From assembly GCA_030062745.1 (NCBI GenBank), contig CP099842.1:27458307-27522306 (forward strand): a stretch of DNA of 64,000 nt, written 5' to 3'. Position 1 is the stretch's first letter. Every line of letters starts with the position of its first letter. This DNA is from Capitulum mitella. Taxonomy: Eukaryota > Arthropoda > Thecostraca > Pollicipedomorpha > Pollicipedidae. Shown here piece after piece: positions 48,881 through 60,840 of the stretch. The notes below the pieces were generated by a model. That model saw only the letters and a program-made list of their open reading frames with translations. It ran no database searches and was not told the DNA's origin. The position numbers and the translations under genes were made by a program.

Positions 48881-49080
48881 CAGCGTAGCTGATCCCGACA
48901 AAAGTCGGCATCATTACGCCCTGATCTGGATCAACATTTGGGTCATCCGAATCAAATCTGATTCACGGCTGCATTTTCAAAATTGGTCGGGATCTAATGC
49001 GATCTACCCAAAATACATGCAGTTATTGATCCGAATCAGGTCCGGATCAGAATCAGGCGTAAGTCTGCTGATCATAAGAG
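48881..49080. repeat. GATCCGAATCAGG-rich block, right
   Basis: A second cluster of GATCCGAATCA / GGTCCGGATCAG motifs, like 46796-46990. The two blocks frame the microsatellite pair and may be repeats of one larger element. Confidence 0.5.
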
Positions 49081-50007
49081 GGCTCAACTGACACTTCTGC
49101 CCCCCCCCCTGGTAACGTCACTAATGGAGAGTACAGGCGATTGCAGAGAAGTGGATAGAAAATATCAAAATGGCATGAAAAGCAAATCACGAAATAAGGT
49201 GACAAAGGTATCATAGATGTCCGATCCCTTTCGAAAAGGTTGATTTGTACAATATTGACAAAAAAATGACTTTTACAAAACCCTGTGCCAGGGCATGTCC
49301 ATTTTTCTTTTTAGATGTCGATAAAGCATGCTATTGTATATTAAGGCGGCGAATGTATGGCTTGAAACCTTTTCACGTGGACGAGCATTTGCCGACGCTT
49401 GCTTTCATGATCTTTGACGATGGTCAACCCCTTCCATGGTTTTCTGTAGGTGGCTTCACTATGAACTAGTGAAAGAAAAGTCGGCGTTGCAATGAATTAT
49501 ATAATGTGTTAATTTTTCATTAAACTTGTGGTAAATGTTTGTCGGTAGACAGTTATGTCTGCATGACACACAGACGAAACGGACATAAACGAATATGAAA
49601 GACCATTGCAAAACTGACCCATTCGGTCTGTCGAAACGTGTCTGGTCAGGAGGAAATACATTTGTTTTTGTCCGCCTATCTCTTCCTTTTAACCTGTTAG
49701 ATTCTGTGGACATTTTAATCGGCGCCGCCTTGACAGCGGTTATGTAGCCGAACTACTCGTGATGCGGCACAACCTACCAGGTCAGGCGTCAACGCCGACT
49801 GTCGACTTCATGGGCATGATCTGTTAAGCTTCCCAGTACAGCCGGAAGGTGTCAGCATAATTGTCGAGGATACAGTCGTCGATTTCCGGGAAGGACTAAA
49901 CGACCAGCGGCAACTTAAGACATTCCCTTCTCCGAGTTTAATTCACGGATTCCCTTCAGACCTTCACTAATGGACGTGGAACAATAAATTTCGCATCTTC
50001 CTTAAAC
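49081..50007. other. No gene seen
   Basis: Unique sequence; a 10-base C run near 49100. Confidence 0.4.
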
Positions 50008-50650
50008 GTTGTGACCCTAGGTCAAGCAAGAGGTCAACAAACAGTCTCAAAAACCCCGGTGCTGCCATATCCGAGTTGGGTTGTCCCATGTCCCGAGCCC
50101 ATGAAACCGATTGCCAGCAAACCTTCACCAATCAACCTGCCGTATGCGTTTTTTTTTCTCTCCGGGACTTGGAAACTTCAGATCAGGTCAGTCACCTTCA
50201 AAAGTGACAAAACCCCATTTTCGGCTGCAACTGATCGCATGCTCCAAGCCTATCGACGCGCCACTTGCGATTGCGATTTACTTATTGTTCCAGAACATGA
50301 CGACCTCAGGTCAGGTCAGTCACCTCCAAAAACAATAAAAAACCCATTTTCGGCCGCATGTGATCCCATGATCCGAGCCTATGGCGCCGATCGCCACCAG
50401 ATCTTCATCAACGGACGCGCCCTGTACGGATTCTTATTTTTTTAGAATCTGTCGACCTCAGGTTAGGTCAATCACCTTTTAGGGTAAAAAAAAGTTTTTG
50501 GCTGCAGGTGATCGCATGTTCCGAGCCTATGGAACTGATCGCCACCAGACTTTCACCAATCGATGATGTATGCGCGGTTTCCTTTCCATTCAAAACTTGA
50601 TAGCTTCAGATCAAATAAGTCACCTCCAAAAGCAACAAAAACCAGTGGTG
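50008..50650. repeat. Tandem array of about 4.3 units, 126-166 bp each
   Basis: Each unit begins with a version of CTTCAGATCAGGTCAGTCAC, then CCAAAA-CAAAAACCC, CATTTTCGGCTGCA, GATCGCATGCTCCGAGCCTA and GATCGCCACC. Unit starts are near 50012, 50178, 50304, 50456 and 50604. Again each unit carries an AGGTCA or variant. The 144-codon frame across it is incidental. Confidence 0.82.
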
Positions 50651-51049
50651 ATGACAGACTATTGAGTGGCTTGTGGGAGTCAGACTTTTCTTTTCGTTGC
50701 ACTATTGCCATCCAAACCTTTCAAACCGATCTTTCCTCCGGGAATTTATATCCAGCCCTGTTCTCATAACCGCTTACGACACAGTAACTGCCCATTGGTG
50801 ATGAACACACGCAATCAGAATGCTAACTGACTCCTTGAACCTCGAAACCTACGGTGTTTTCGCACTGGCGCCGCTAGGCCGCGCTCGGTTTTTGTCCGCA
50901 ACGATGGAGCTGCTGCCCTGGCGGCAAAATCGCGTACAATGCTCCAGTTTGACGCCAACAGCGCCCTTATAACCAATAAGACTGAACTGTGCCATCGCTC
51001 CCAGCCATGCCGACCGCCTCTCCGCAGCAGGTCATTGTTTAGCGATGCC
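50651..51049. other. No gene seen
   Basis: Unique sequence leading into a GC-rich island. Confidence 0.4.
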
Positions 51050-51500
51050 GGTCCAGACCACAATCTGCTGTAACCTTTCGGTTCGGCCAGGCGTGCTGGC
51101 GGCGCTCCCCGGGACCCCGCGGTCCCACCCGGGACAGGCCGGCCAGCTCCCTTCTCCGCCGGCCGGCGACCAGCGGCGACGACCGGCCGGAGGCGGCCAT
51201 TAATTCCGATCACGCGCGACGGCCGGCGCCGGCTCTAACGACGCGGCGGCACCGGCCGGCCGGCCGCCGCGCGGCCACTCAGTCGGCGCGCCGCTGACAA
51301 GTTGGCCCCGTCGGTCGTCGTCACGGCCGGCGCTCGTCCCCGGGGGCCGCGGCGTCGTGACTGACGAGCTCCGGCGGGCGGGCGTGCCCGGCGGACGGTT
51401 CCGTTCGGCCGCGTCCCGAGGCGGGCGCGTGACGGACGGCAAATGTCGGGCCGCCGGCGCTCCGCCTGACGGTCGGCCCGACCGAGCCCGCTCGCCGACC
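51050..51500. other. GC/CpG-rich island
   Basis: Dense GGCCGGC motifs. Frames of 101-172 codons occur on both strands at once. No recognised product. Confidence 0.5.
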
Positions 51501-52189
51501 AGATCGCCGGATTTATTGGAAACCGCAAATGAGTGGCAGAGCAAGCTGAATGCCAGTCACTCGCGAAATTCCGGGAATGGCTCTTGGATCCGGCACAAAT
51601 TAATTGCCTGTCACGCCGCACGACCTGAATCACTAGAACAGTCATTGACATCGAGACTCTAAACGGGGGGAATACTGACATGTTTTCGCTCGGACTGTTG
51701 CTGATGTGAGAAGACGAGATGGAATGCAAGTACGAAAAGATGTGGGTACTCATACTTGACTTTGTCTGGCGACATCCCTTTTTCCTTAGTTTGCGATCGC
51801 CCTATATTTATTATATTTTACTGTTTTTAGGGGGCTCAAGATTGCATGAAATTATCCTAGCACTGCCAATGTTTGAAATGAAAGCATATTTATTTTGTTT
51901 TTATTGCTTTTGGCACAATGTTTTTTGTAACAGCGTGTTATTGCAGCTGTCTTGAATGGCTGTGAAACACCGCGCTTAGCTGCTCGGAGAGTTACGGTTA
52001 AAATGAAGTCTCACAAGAGAGCCAAATGCTTCCTCTAGTTATGTATGCATAATGCATAACACATGTGCATAAGTGTACGTAATGCATTCCCAGTGTCAGG
52101 ACATTACGTTACGACCACTCAGCAAATTATATGTGGAAGCGACACTGCTGGGAACCGATTAGGGCTTATCACACTTACAGCTCGTTCGT
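51501..52189. other. No gene seen
   Basis: AT-rich unique sequence between two GC islands. Confidence 0.4.
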
Positions 52190-53140
52190 CGCAGGCAGGA
52201 GGCGCGCCCTGCCCGGTCACGCGGCGCCCTTCCTGAGGAGACCGCTGTCAGCTGCCGGGAAGGGTCCGCCAGGACCCGAGTGTCTCCTCGCGGCGGGAGC
52301 GGAGACGGTCCCCGAGCCCTCCCGGCCCTCCCCTCGGCCGCCCACGGAACCTCTGTCCAGACGTCACCGGCGGCGGGCATAATTGGCTCAGCCGTCGGCA
52401 GCTGCACTGGCGGCCCTCGCGGCGGCGACACTGATGGTGTTGTTTGGTCGCAGCCGGGACGCTCGGCGGCGGCCGCCGGGGCGTCTGGCCACTCGGCGAG
52501 GCCCCGGGGCGCCGTTATTTGCAGGGGCGCCCCGGGGACCGGCCGCAGCTGCCGAGCGCCGGTCGACGGCGGTGTTTGGTTTTCCCGTTCCCGGGTCTCC
52601 GGCCGCGCTGGCCGGCCGTTTGGTGATCGGGAGGGGGCGGTGTCTCTCGACCGGCCTGGGAATCCGCGGCAGACGGGCGATCCGCCCTCCCGCTCGATCG
52701 CTTGAGGTCTCCGGGCGCTCCGAAGGCCGGAGGTGCGGCCGCCGTCGCCCCGGCGGGCAATGTCTGCCCGACTCGCGGCACCGCCTGCTCGGCTGTTAAA
52801 CGCGGCCCCTGGGAGGCCATGAGAGCTGTTTATGGCCCGTCCGGGACCCGGTGCGGGCAAGAGCGGGCCGCTTTGTGCTGGGCCTCGCCGGCGCCGCGGG
52901 TAGCGAGGTTAGTTGGCGCAGCGGCGACGGAGGTCGGCCGATGCTGCTCTAAGCATTACTGCTCCATCGCGTGGCTAGTGGTCTGGCCCGGCCGGCGGCT
53001 CTCAGGCTCGCGCTCTCCGTCGGAATGGGGCGCGGTGACGACTGCCGTCTCCTGCGGGAGGGGCGGGCCCGACTGTTTACCAGCCCATCAGCCACTGGAA
53101 ACGCCACCTTCAGGTGGGGCCTCAAACACCCAAGGGGAAA
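52190..53140. other. Large GC/CpG-rich island
   Basis: About 950 bases of very high GC, with long frames on both strands (52159-52860 -, 52702-53190 +). Translations are Arg/Gly/Pro/Ala-rich without a domain. It could be a promoter region or non-coding leader of an unseen gene. Confidence 0.5.
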
Positions 53141-53740
53141 CGGACGGGCTGATGATGGATGCTCGTAAAGACGATGGAAACTCAATATGAGCGTCTGATT
53201 CCCGGTTTCGGCGATCTGTGGCGTGTGTACAACCTGAGGCAGAGCGACGGTCTGGATCCCGTTTCGTAGTTTATTCAGAGCTTCAGATGTATCCGTCCGT
53301 CAATGTGGTAGACATATGCCCCTCTGAAAACTCTCCGACCCCCAGGGAAAATTAGTATAGTTTTAATTTTCAACGTAATATATGTATTCAAAGGTTCTGT
53401 ATAGAGTTCTACAGAGTTCATGGACTTTTCCGTGCCATATTGGGCATACTTAAAACCACCAGGTGATCGATCAGTCCTTCAGTAACGCATGACCTACTTT
53501 GACCTGCATTCTCATTTTCATCAGACAACGATAAGGTCATATTGTATGCGTAACCTATTGCTTGTTTTGCCCTTGGGATGATGGTAATCACCGACTGGTA
53601 CGCCAAAAAAGGAGGAAAAAAACGACACCCCAAAATCCGTCAATGGCTGGTTATTGGGTTATTTAACAACGTTCGGGGCTGCCAAAGTCATTTTTCGTCG
53701 CAATCTCTTACGTCGGTGGTCGCGGGTGAAGGCGAAATGT
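53141..53740. other. Mostly unique; possible SINE body at 53570-53740
   Basis: Sequence between the GC island and the SINE head. The part adjoining the tRNA-like head may be the SINE's tail region, but its end cannot be fixed from one copy. Confidence 0.35.
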
Positions 53741-53830
53741 CGCCATTACCCGGACTCGAACCAGGGACCATTCGGCCCCAAGGCGAGCATGGCAAGCACT
53801 ACACCGCGCCGCCCCCACCAAAATCGGCCA
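53741..53830 (-). mobile_element. tRNA-like head of a SINE
   Basis: On the minus strand the RNA polymerase III B box GGTTCGAGTCC (53752-53762) is exact. About 35-40 bases upstream is an A-box-like GGTGTAGTGCTTGCC (53791-53806). A GGGCGGCGCGGTGTAGTG start is typical of tRNA-derived SINEs. A functional tRNA was considered, but the acceptor stem and anticodon arm do not pair, so a SINE is preferred. Confidence 0.6.
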
Positions 53831-54499
53831 TATATTGATATTTGGCGTGACCTGTGACGTAGCTGATAGCCTTGAAGCCCGGAATGTGGCGCACATGAGG
53901 CAGCATTATGGAGGAAAATCGACCGCAGTTTTAACTCCATTCCTTGCTCCTGTCCAATTCCGTGCGAAGGGCAGATTCCGCACCCCACCCCCTTCGATCT
54001 CGAAAACTACAGATCCGCTCTCCGAGTGGAAAAGGGTGTTCAATAGCTTGTAGTAAAGCCTGCATTTCTAAAAAAAATAGAAAATTCTGAGATGGGGGTA
54101 GTGGGTCAAAATGAGCGTATAAATAGAGGTTTATTTATATGAACTGTATGACCACATTTTGGAGCAGATTTTGTTCTTCATGCAGTTCTGCCGACATTTG
54201 ATAGAAGTATCACATACTTTAGGAACAGGTCAATTTTCAAAATTCATAGAAGTATCCAGGGCACATGAAAAGTGGTACACGTTTTGGGGATATGTTAATA
54301 CATCTTTCAACATGTTTTGAGTCTGGCGAAATTATTCGTGTTCAACATTTCCATATGTGTCTAATTCCATATCATGTACATATCACAAATTTCCATGGAT
54401 GAATCCAGTTACCAGAAAAAGCGGGGTAACTTTGTACATGATGAACTGTTGACAACTGCCTATCATGCTCAAACATATTGTAAATATTCTTTTGTATTA

Positions 54500-56254
54500 T
54501 ACGTAAAATGGCGCCCAACCGGCACCATGACGTGGACGGCCGAGCCTGGAAGGGCGTTTAACCCCCTTCCCCATCTCGCAAACGGAATGTGGGAGAAAAA
54601 TGAAACTTATATCATCGGAAAGCTGGCCATGGATACGTTCCAAAGAACAAAAAATCTGGACATTGTTGATAAAACATGCAGCTTTTCGAACTATGTATGT
54701 AAAAATTAGGGATTTCTATAAAGAGCTCCAACTCTGTTCCTAATAAGGCTAGAACAATTCTTAGCATGCTAATAGAGAGCTCATTGAATGTACATTACAA
54801 TAACATATCACTTTAAACATGCATACTATCACATACTGCATCAGGTGACTTGATATAATGCCATTTTTCATTTCGCTATATTTGTTAGATTTTTGGACGT
54901 CGCTGACGAGTTCTCGTTCATGTATGCTTCCAAAACGGTAGGAATGACTCGCACGAACATTTTTAGATACAGACAGACTAGAACGGCAATGACCAGACGT
55001 GACCTGACCTGGCCTTGTAACCTGACCTAACACCCAGCCGTTTTTTTATTTTTACTGCATTTCTGTTCTGTCGAAGATCAACAACAATGCAAACAAAAGG
55101 GCAAGGAGTACCTTTGGACTGGAACTCCTTGGGTTCCACAACCGTCATCAGTAAGATATTATATAGGGTTGATTATGTGACCTGACCTGACGTAGGATCA
55201 TGACCTGATTTGTAGCACGCTTGGCTTTCATATTTCCATGCTTAGATTTGCCATTGACTCATGAAATAAACAGAGGGATAAAGTTGGACATCTGGACATG
55301 AACTTAGCTTCTACCGCGGTTACCTCGCAAGGCTTCAGGTGATCTAAGCTCGTTAGGCCTAAGTATATCAGACCTAAGCACATAAGTTCACCGGTATGCA
55401 AGTGTCTTAGTGAAATTCTGGGCTGCAAAATCTACTTGAGTGCCTATTTCTACTTCAGTGATCATGAAAACGGCATTTTAGACTCTTTTTTCACTAGCTG
55501 ACCCCAGGTGTGACCTGAACTTATGACCCTTCATGTGGGTCAACATCATTTGTCGTGTTTAGTGACTTCCTTAGCCCATGAATGCACTTCAGGCACCATT
55601 AATGCTTTCCAGCTTCTGCTACGTTGACCTCGAATGACCTCAGGTGACCTAAAGTCATTTCACAGCTTGGAAGAGTCTTGATGCAATTTTGGACTGAAAA
55701 CCGACCTCAGCGCCATCACTAAAACGGGGTTTTAGACTACTTTTTGTAAGTTCAGTTCAAACGTGACCTGACCTGACTTCATGACCCTTCATGTGGGTCA
55801 GCACCATTTGTCGTGTTTAGTGACTTCCTTGGCCCAGGAATGCATTTCACACACCAACAAACCGAAGAAACAATCAAAACCGTTAAAAATAGGGAAATAG
55901 GTCGGAGATTGAGTTGACTTCAGGTCACTGACCTTGACCTTTGACAATAAATTCGAGTTAGCACAATTCTTAGGATGTCGTCGATTACTATCCCTGAAAG
56001 TTTTATGTCAGTCCATCGCACGGTGTGTTTTGTTATCTTTATTAGTATCTTAAGACTTAAAGAAATCGGAGGTTGACCTCTTTTACGTGACCTAGATCAT
56101 TGACCCGGCACGACCGGAAACTGCGAATTGTACAGGACATGAGCAAAGAATGTAAAAAGTCACGGAAAATTTCAGCGCGATGCGTGCACTAGTTTTTTGC
56201 TGTCACCAACAATCCTTGGGGGTGCGTTGACACCTTCCGTTGGGCACTGGTTAA
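54500..56254 (+). mobile_element. Family B TTAA element, copy 3, nested in family A
   Basis: The right end, read inward on the minus strand, is TTTAACCAGTGCCCAACGG followed by a GTCAACGCACCCCC block, matching the family B end at 13981 (TTTAACCCGGCCCCGACTGG then GTTGACCGCCCTCCCCCC). The left end near 54500 resembles the 62773 end (GGCGCCCAACCGGCACC; GGAAAGCTGGCC). An internal landmark, GATCATTGACCCGGCACGA (56095), matches 63668. It is longer than the other B copies because of internal direct repeats. The TTAA at 56251-56254 is intact; the left one is eroded. Confidence 0.55.
55500..55856. repeat. Internal direct repeat with ATGACCCTTCATGTGGGTCA
   Basis: About 100 bases at 55510-55605 recur at 55752-55850. 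The shared core is TTTGTCGTGTTTAGTGACTT preceded by the inverted GACCC/GGGTC motif. Spacing is about 243 bp. Confidence 0.75.
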
Positions 56255-57267
56255 AGTTTGCATTTTGACGTCATCATCACATAACATTTCGGCAGAATAG
56301 AATCATAGGCGTAACTAGACTATATGAACGGGGTAATGCTTGGAAAATGTTTCGTTTTTGTCTATATTCTGAATTTGGCGACATTATGTGTGTCAAGCAA
56401 GTATTTCATGTATGTCACATGCCGTATTAAATCCACATTGCAAGTGGTCATAGGAGGATCCAGGTATCGGAAAAAGAGGGGCCACTAAAGGCATGATGAT
56501 AGCTGTGTTTTTCTCCGGAAATCGAGCCATAATTTTTCAGGAAAAAGGGCGAATAAAGTACTCCTTCTACTTCACCCTGGAGCTGCCTCTGATTCTTATT
56601 TTCGTTGAAATGTATGGCATTTGATCGTTATATATGTGGAACTAACAAAACCAATCACACACGTCCAAATCTCTGTTGTACCCACTGAGCACGTCATTGG
56701 ACGAACTATGCACCCGTAAACTGATGCCTGGAGACGACCATGACAGTAAACATAGGTGAACTATATGACCAAATTAGGGCAAAGATGCATATGTCATACG
56801 TCAGCTTTGTTTCAGTCATACAATGGGTTATCATTTCTTAGGAGTTAGGGTAGGAAATGTTTCGATCATTTGAACTGTCCGTGACATCATCCAAGACATC
56901 AAAATGGTAAGTGACCACGTCGATGTGCGCTACCTCCAGAAAGTGCGATATTTTTCAAATACGCCTCCGAAGAAAGTGTCCTGGAACCGCCTCTGGAAAA
57001 GCTAAATTTGTAAGATTCTGTCACAACATCGGAAAATAACTATTTACGAAAAGTCACCAAGCTTCGTGAAGCAGCTCCTAAAAGTCCGGAAATGGCGAGC
57101 GAACAACTGGAGAGAGGAACAGAATCTGCCCCCTCCCCCCAAACGCGGAATAGGCTTGGTCAGCTCAATCGGTCCATTGGTTGCTGAGTTCTAAAGGGGA
57201 GGAGGTCAAATGTCCCTTCCAAGATATCGCAAGATAAGGAAATCTCCAGCACTGGTCAGATTAACCC

Positions 57268-58807
57268 AAAATCGATGGAGCTGAAAACGCGCTTTGCACG
57301 ATTTTAGCGAGTGAGATTTCATACACGGCGGTCGCCCGTAAAAGTTCGGATCGAGGTATTCGTGTATGTGCGTGTGTGTGTTCAAGCTTCGGAGTCTCTA
57401 GTGTCCGAACGCGCCGGCCGACCGCGACACAAATGGCACCCTCAGGTGTGCCGACTCGGCATACAAATTATGGTGTAATTTTGAAGTGATATTCGTGCCA
57501 CTTGGCACATGCTTTGCCAAGTGGCACGAGCCGGACATCTGCGAAATTCACTCAATCATGGATACAGGCCAAACGGTGGTGCTTTTGACTCCAGACTTCG
57601 TGACAACATGAGCCTCACTTGCGGATGCGTGCTTTCGTGGTCTGCACACACGCGCGAGCCACGTGGCGGCCCATATGCACGTATTCTTATCTTTATTCGG
57701 GGACCTCCGAGTGCGGAAACAATGACCTAGGCGGCGGAAATTTTGTGAGTAGATAGACCAACACCAGGGTTATCCAACGGTGTCCCATATGATGGGCAGG
57801 GTGCAAAGGGTAACGCACAGCGCGTGCGCCTCTTTTACACCCCTCTGTTTCTTATTGGCCAATTGCCGCCACGCAAATGGCGCAGTTTCCTGCAGTGATG
57901 GCTCTGAATGGCGGACGGGCAGCTGGACAATCAATTGAAATGGATTCAGGTCGAAACGGGGGTGCAGCTTGCACGTGAAGTGCGAGATGCCCAAGATTTA
58001 CACCTCTACTTCATTGCCGCAAAACCATCACCGTTGGTATGTTGAAAATTGCCGGGCATGAGCAAGTGATAAATGGCAGTCGATATGTGTGACTGTTTTG
58101 CATGCCAATAGCTTCAGCCTGGTGTGAGCGGAACGCACGTGCCGAGGAGTTACCGTTTGTCATCCAGGCCTTTGGTTTAGGAATCGATGATGCCGGAGGC
58201 GTCAAATTTTGTGGTGGGCTGGCAGTTACATACGCAGTCAAGGACTAGCAAGATTTAGGACAACAGTGCAAGATGCCCCCCTCCCCCTCCCCAACTCACA
58301 ACTTGTCGGACCTGGGATCTTACGTTTGCGGGAAGGTGCACGATTTACTTCTACCTGCAGGACGCAAAACCACTACCGCTGTGAAGCTAAAAATTGGTCG
58401 GCTGGAGCATGTGATAAGTAGCGGTCGATATGTGGGACTGTTTTGTATGTCAACAGCTTCAGCCGGGTGCGCGCGGTACGCACATGCTCAGGTGTACCCC
58501 TCTGCCATTTAGGCCTTTGGTTTGGCAACCGTTGATGTTGGACGTGGCAGACTTTATGGTGCGCTTCAAAGTCACTAACACCATTCAGAACAAGCAAGAT
58601 GTAGAACATTATTGGCAAGATGCCACCCATGCGAGCGTGCAACTTGCTGGGTTCGGATCCTCCGTTTGCGGGAAGGTGCACGATTCTGTGTACGTGCGTG
58701 ACGAGGGCGGCAAGTGTCGTTCCATATGGGTAGCACTGGTACCAAACGAGTGCAGAGATCTGCGCACGATACATAACTTCGATTTCGACCCCAAACCAAC
58801 CGTGTAA
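57268..58807 (+). repeat. Repeat family R, copy 1
   Basis: The head module 57280-57790 and tail module 57790-58807 are both shared with copies 2 and 3. Unique to this copy is an internal tandem duplication: 58018-58360 and 58361-58690 are about 0.34 kb repeats sharing GCAAAACCA-C-ACCG, GCAGTCGATATGTG-GACTG, AGGCCTTTGGTTT and TTTGCGGGAAGGTGCACGAT. A 125-codon frame (58430-58807) is conserved in phase with pieces of copies 2 and 3, but no known protein is recognised. Confidence 0.72.
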
Positions 58808-58829
58808 CGCGTTGGTTTGCCTCTTGTTC

Positions 58830-60015
58830 AAAATCAAAAGAGGCAGAAGCGTGCTTTGCATGATTATAGCGAATTTCAGATTTGATGAATGGCGGTCGTT
58901 CGGATAAGTTCAGATCTATGTGTGAGTCTGTGTGCGTGTATTTTCCTGTATGTGTTCAAATTTTGGAGCCTCTAGCGCCCGCACGCGCCAGCTGATCGCG
59001 ACACAAGTGGTACCATCGGGTGCGCCGATTCGACGGACACATCATGGTGCAGGTTTCGAAGCGATTGGAGTCGTGTGGCACATGCCATTTGGCGCGAGCC
59101 GGACCTCTGCAGAATTCAGTTAATCACGGGTATAGGTCAAACGGTGAATGCTGTTGACTCAAAACTTGATGGCAAAATTGGTTCTACTTGCAGGTGCGTG
59201 CTTTTGTGTTCAGCACTCACGTGCGATCCAGGTGACGATCCACAGGCACGTGTCTCGATTTGGACTCGGGGGGACCGCCGAGTGCCTGGAAACAGTGAAC
59301 TGTGCGGCTGAAATCTAGTGGGTAGATAGACCACCACGAGGGCTATCCAACGGTATACCACATGATGGGCATGGTGCAATGGGTCACATGCAACGCGCAT
59401 GTTCCTCTTTGACGCCCTGTGTTTCTTGGCGAAGTTTCGGACAGAAATGGCACAATTTGGTGCGCTGGTGGCTTGGAAAGGAGGACGGTCAGCTGGACGA
59501 TCTATGTTGATGGATTCACACCGAAACGGGGGTGCAGCCTGCACGTCACATGCGAGGTGCCCAACATTAACACCACTCGTTCATTGCCGCAAAAGAACAG
59601 CTACTGGTATGCTGGAAATTGGCGGGCAAGAGCACGTGATACGTACCATTTTGTACATGTGGCTGTTTGGCATGTCAGTAGGTTAGGCATGGTGTGTGTG
59701 GGACGCACGTGCTGGGGCGCACCCATTTTTTATTCATGCCTTGTCTTTTGGAACCGCTGATGCTGGAGGCGCGAGGTTTTTCAGGTGGGCTTCAAAGTCA
59801 CAGACGCCATCCAGAACAAGGACGATTTAGGGCACCAGTGGCAAGATTCCACCCACATGTGAGCGCGCACCTTGTTAGACTTGGATCCACCCATTGCAGG
59901 GCGTTTGTGATGCCTACATTAGTATCTTTATTTAGATGAACGCATTAAACAGATGCGAAGGTCTGTGTGCAATACATAGCTTCGATACATAGCCCAAATC
60001 AACCGCGTAAACTGT
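58830..60015 (+). repeat. Repeat family R, copy 2
   Basis: Lies head to tail behind copy 1. It shares the head (GAGGCAGAAGCGTGCTTTGC at 58839), the central stretch and the tail (ACATAGCTTCGATACATAGC). It is open in two frames over 59399-59760. The frame giving KRGCSLHVTCEVPNI is also seen in copies 1 and 3. Confidence 0.72.
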
Positions 60016-60162
60016 TTGTTTGCGTCGAGGACAAATCCAAGGAATACGACCGGGAAAACAAACTTTCATTTGTCTTAACTGTCTTGTATAGCCCATTTGG
60101 GCATAAAGTAGGGGCAAACCAGCGCGTAACACGTCGCGTAACACGTAACACGCGAAACAAAC
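60016..60162. other. Junction between R copies 2 and 3
   Basis: A short unique spacer with three CGCGTAACACGT-like repeats near 60120-60150. Confidence 0.5.
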
Positions 60163-60840
60163 CAACATACGGTTGGTTTAGGGTCTAAATCGAAGCTTTA
60201 TATCGCACACAGACCTGTGCACCCGCTTAGTACCAGTATTACCCCTACGAAACGACACCTGCCGTCCTCGTCATACAGGTAGAAAAAAATCGTGGACGTT
60301 CCCGCAAACGGTGGATCCCAAGTCCAGCAAGTCGAACGCTTGCATGTGTGGCATCTTGTCAATAATGTCCTAAATCTTGCTTGCCCTGGATGGCGTTTGC
60401 GACTTTGCAGCGCATCACGAAATTTCGCGCCTCCAGGATCAGTGGTTCCCGGCACCAGTGGAACGAACCCAGGGCCTGAATGGCAAGCGGGTACAATTCA
60501 GCACGTGCGTCACGCACACACCAGGCTGAAGCTATTGGTGTGCAAAATAGCCACATGTTTCGTCAGCCATGTATCGCGTACTGCTGCCCAGCAACGTTCA
60601 GCATACCAGCGGTTGTGGTTTTGCGGCAAAGAAGTACATGTGTTGAATGTTAGGCACCTCGCACTCCACGTAGAAGCTGCACCCCCGTTTCGGTCTGAAT
60701 CATCAAAATTGATCGCCCAGCTGCCCGTCCGCCTTTCTAAGCAAACATCGCACTAAATTGCGCCATATGAACCCCGGAAATTAGCCCATCAGAAACAGAA
60801 TGGTGTAAAAGAGGCGCGCGCGACCCGTTGCACCCTGCAT

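Larger units (their letters stand above)
53930..57165. mobile_element. Family A TTAA element, copy 4, split by a family B copy
   Basis: 53965-54120 matches the left part of family A (TCTCGAAAACTACAGATCCG and the block after it). 56960-57165 matches its right part (GTCACCAAGCTTCGTGAAGC, then CGGAAATGGCGAGCGAACAA, ending GGAATAGGCTT). The terminal TTAA is mutated. The middle is occupied by a diverged family B element (about 54500-56254). There are also direct similarities between about 54130-54425 and 56300-56490. This is the most diverged family A copy in the window. Confidence 0.6.

Noticed and set aside
50011-50445. 144-codon plus-strand frame
   Set aside because: It runs across a tandem array whose units differ in length and shift frame, so it is not a conserved coding sequence.
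52159-52860. 233-codon open frame on the minus strand, and overlapping frames on the plus strand
   Set aside because: The block is extremely GC-rich, frames are open on both strands together, and translations are Arg/Gly/Pro/Ala-rich with no domain. This is a composition effect.
53741-53830. Functional tRNA gene on the minus strand
   Set aside because: The B box is perfect, but the acceptor and anticodon stems do not pair properly; a tRNA-derived SINE head explains it better.
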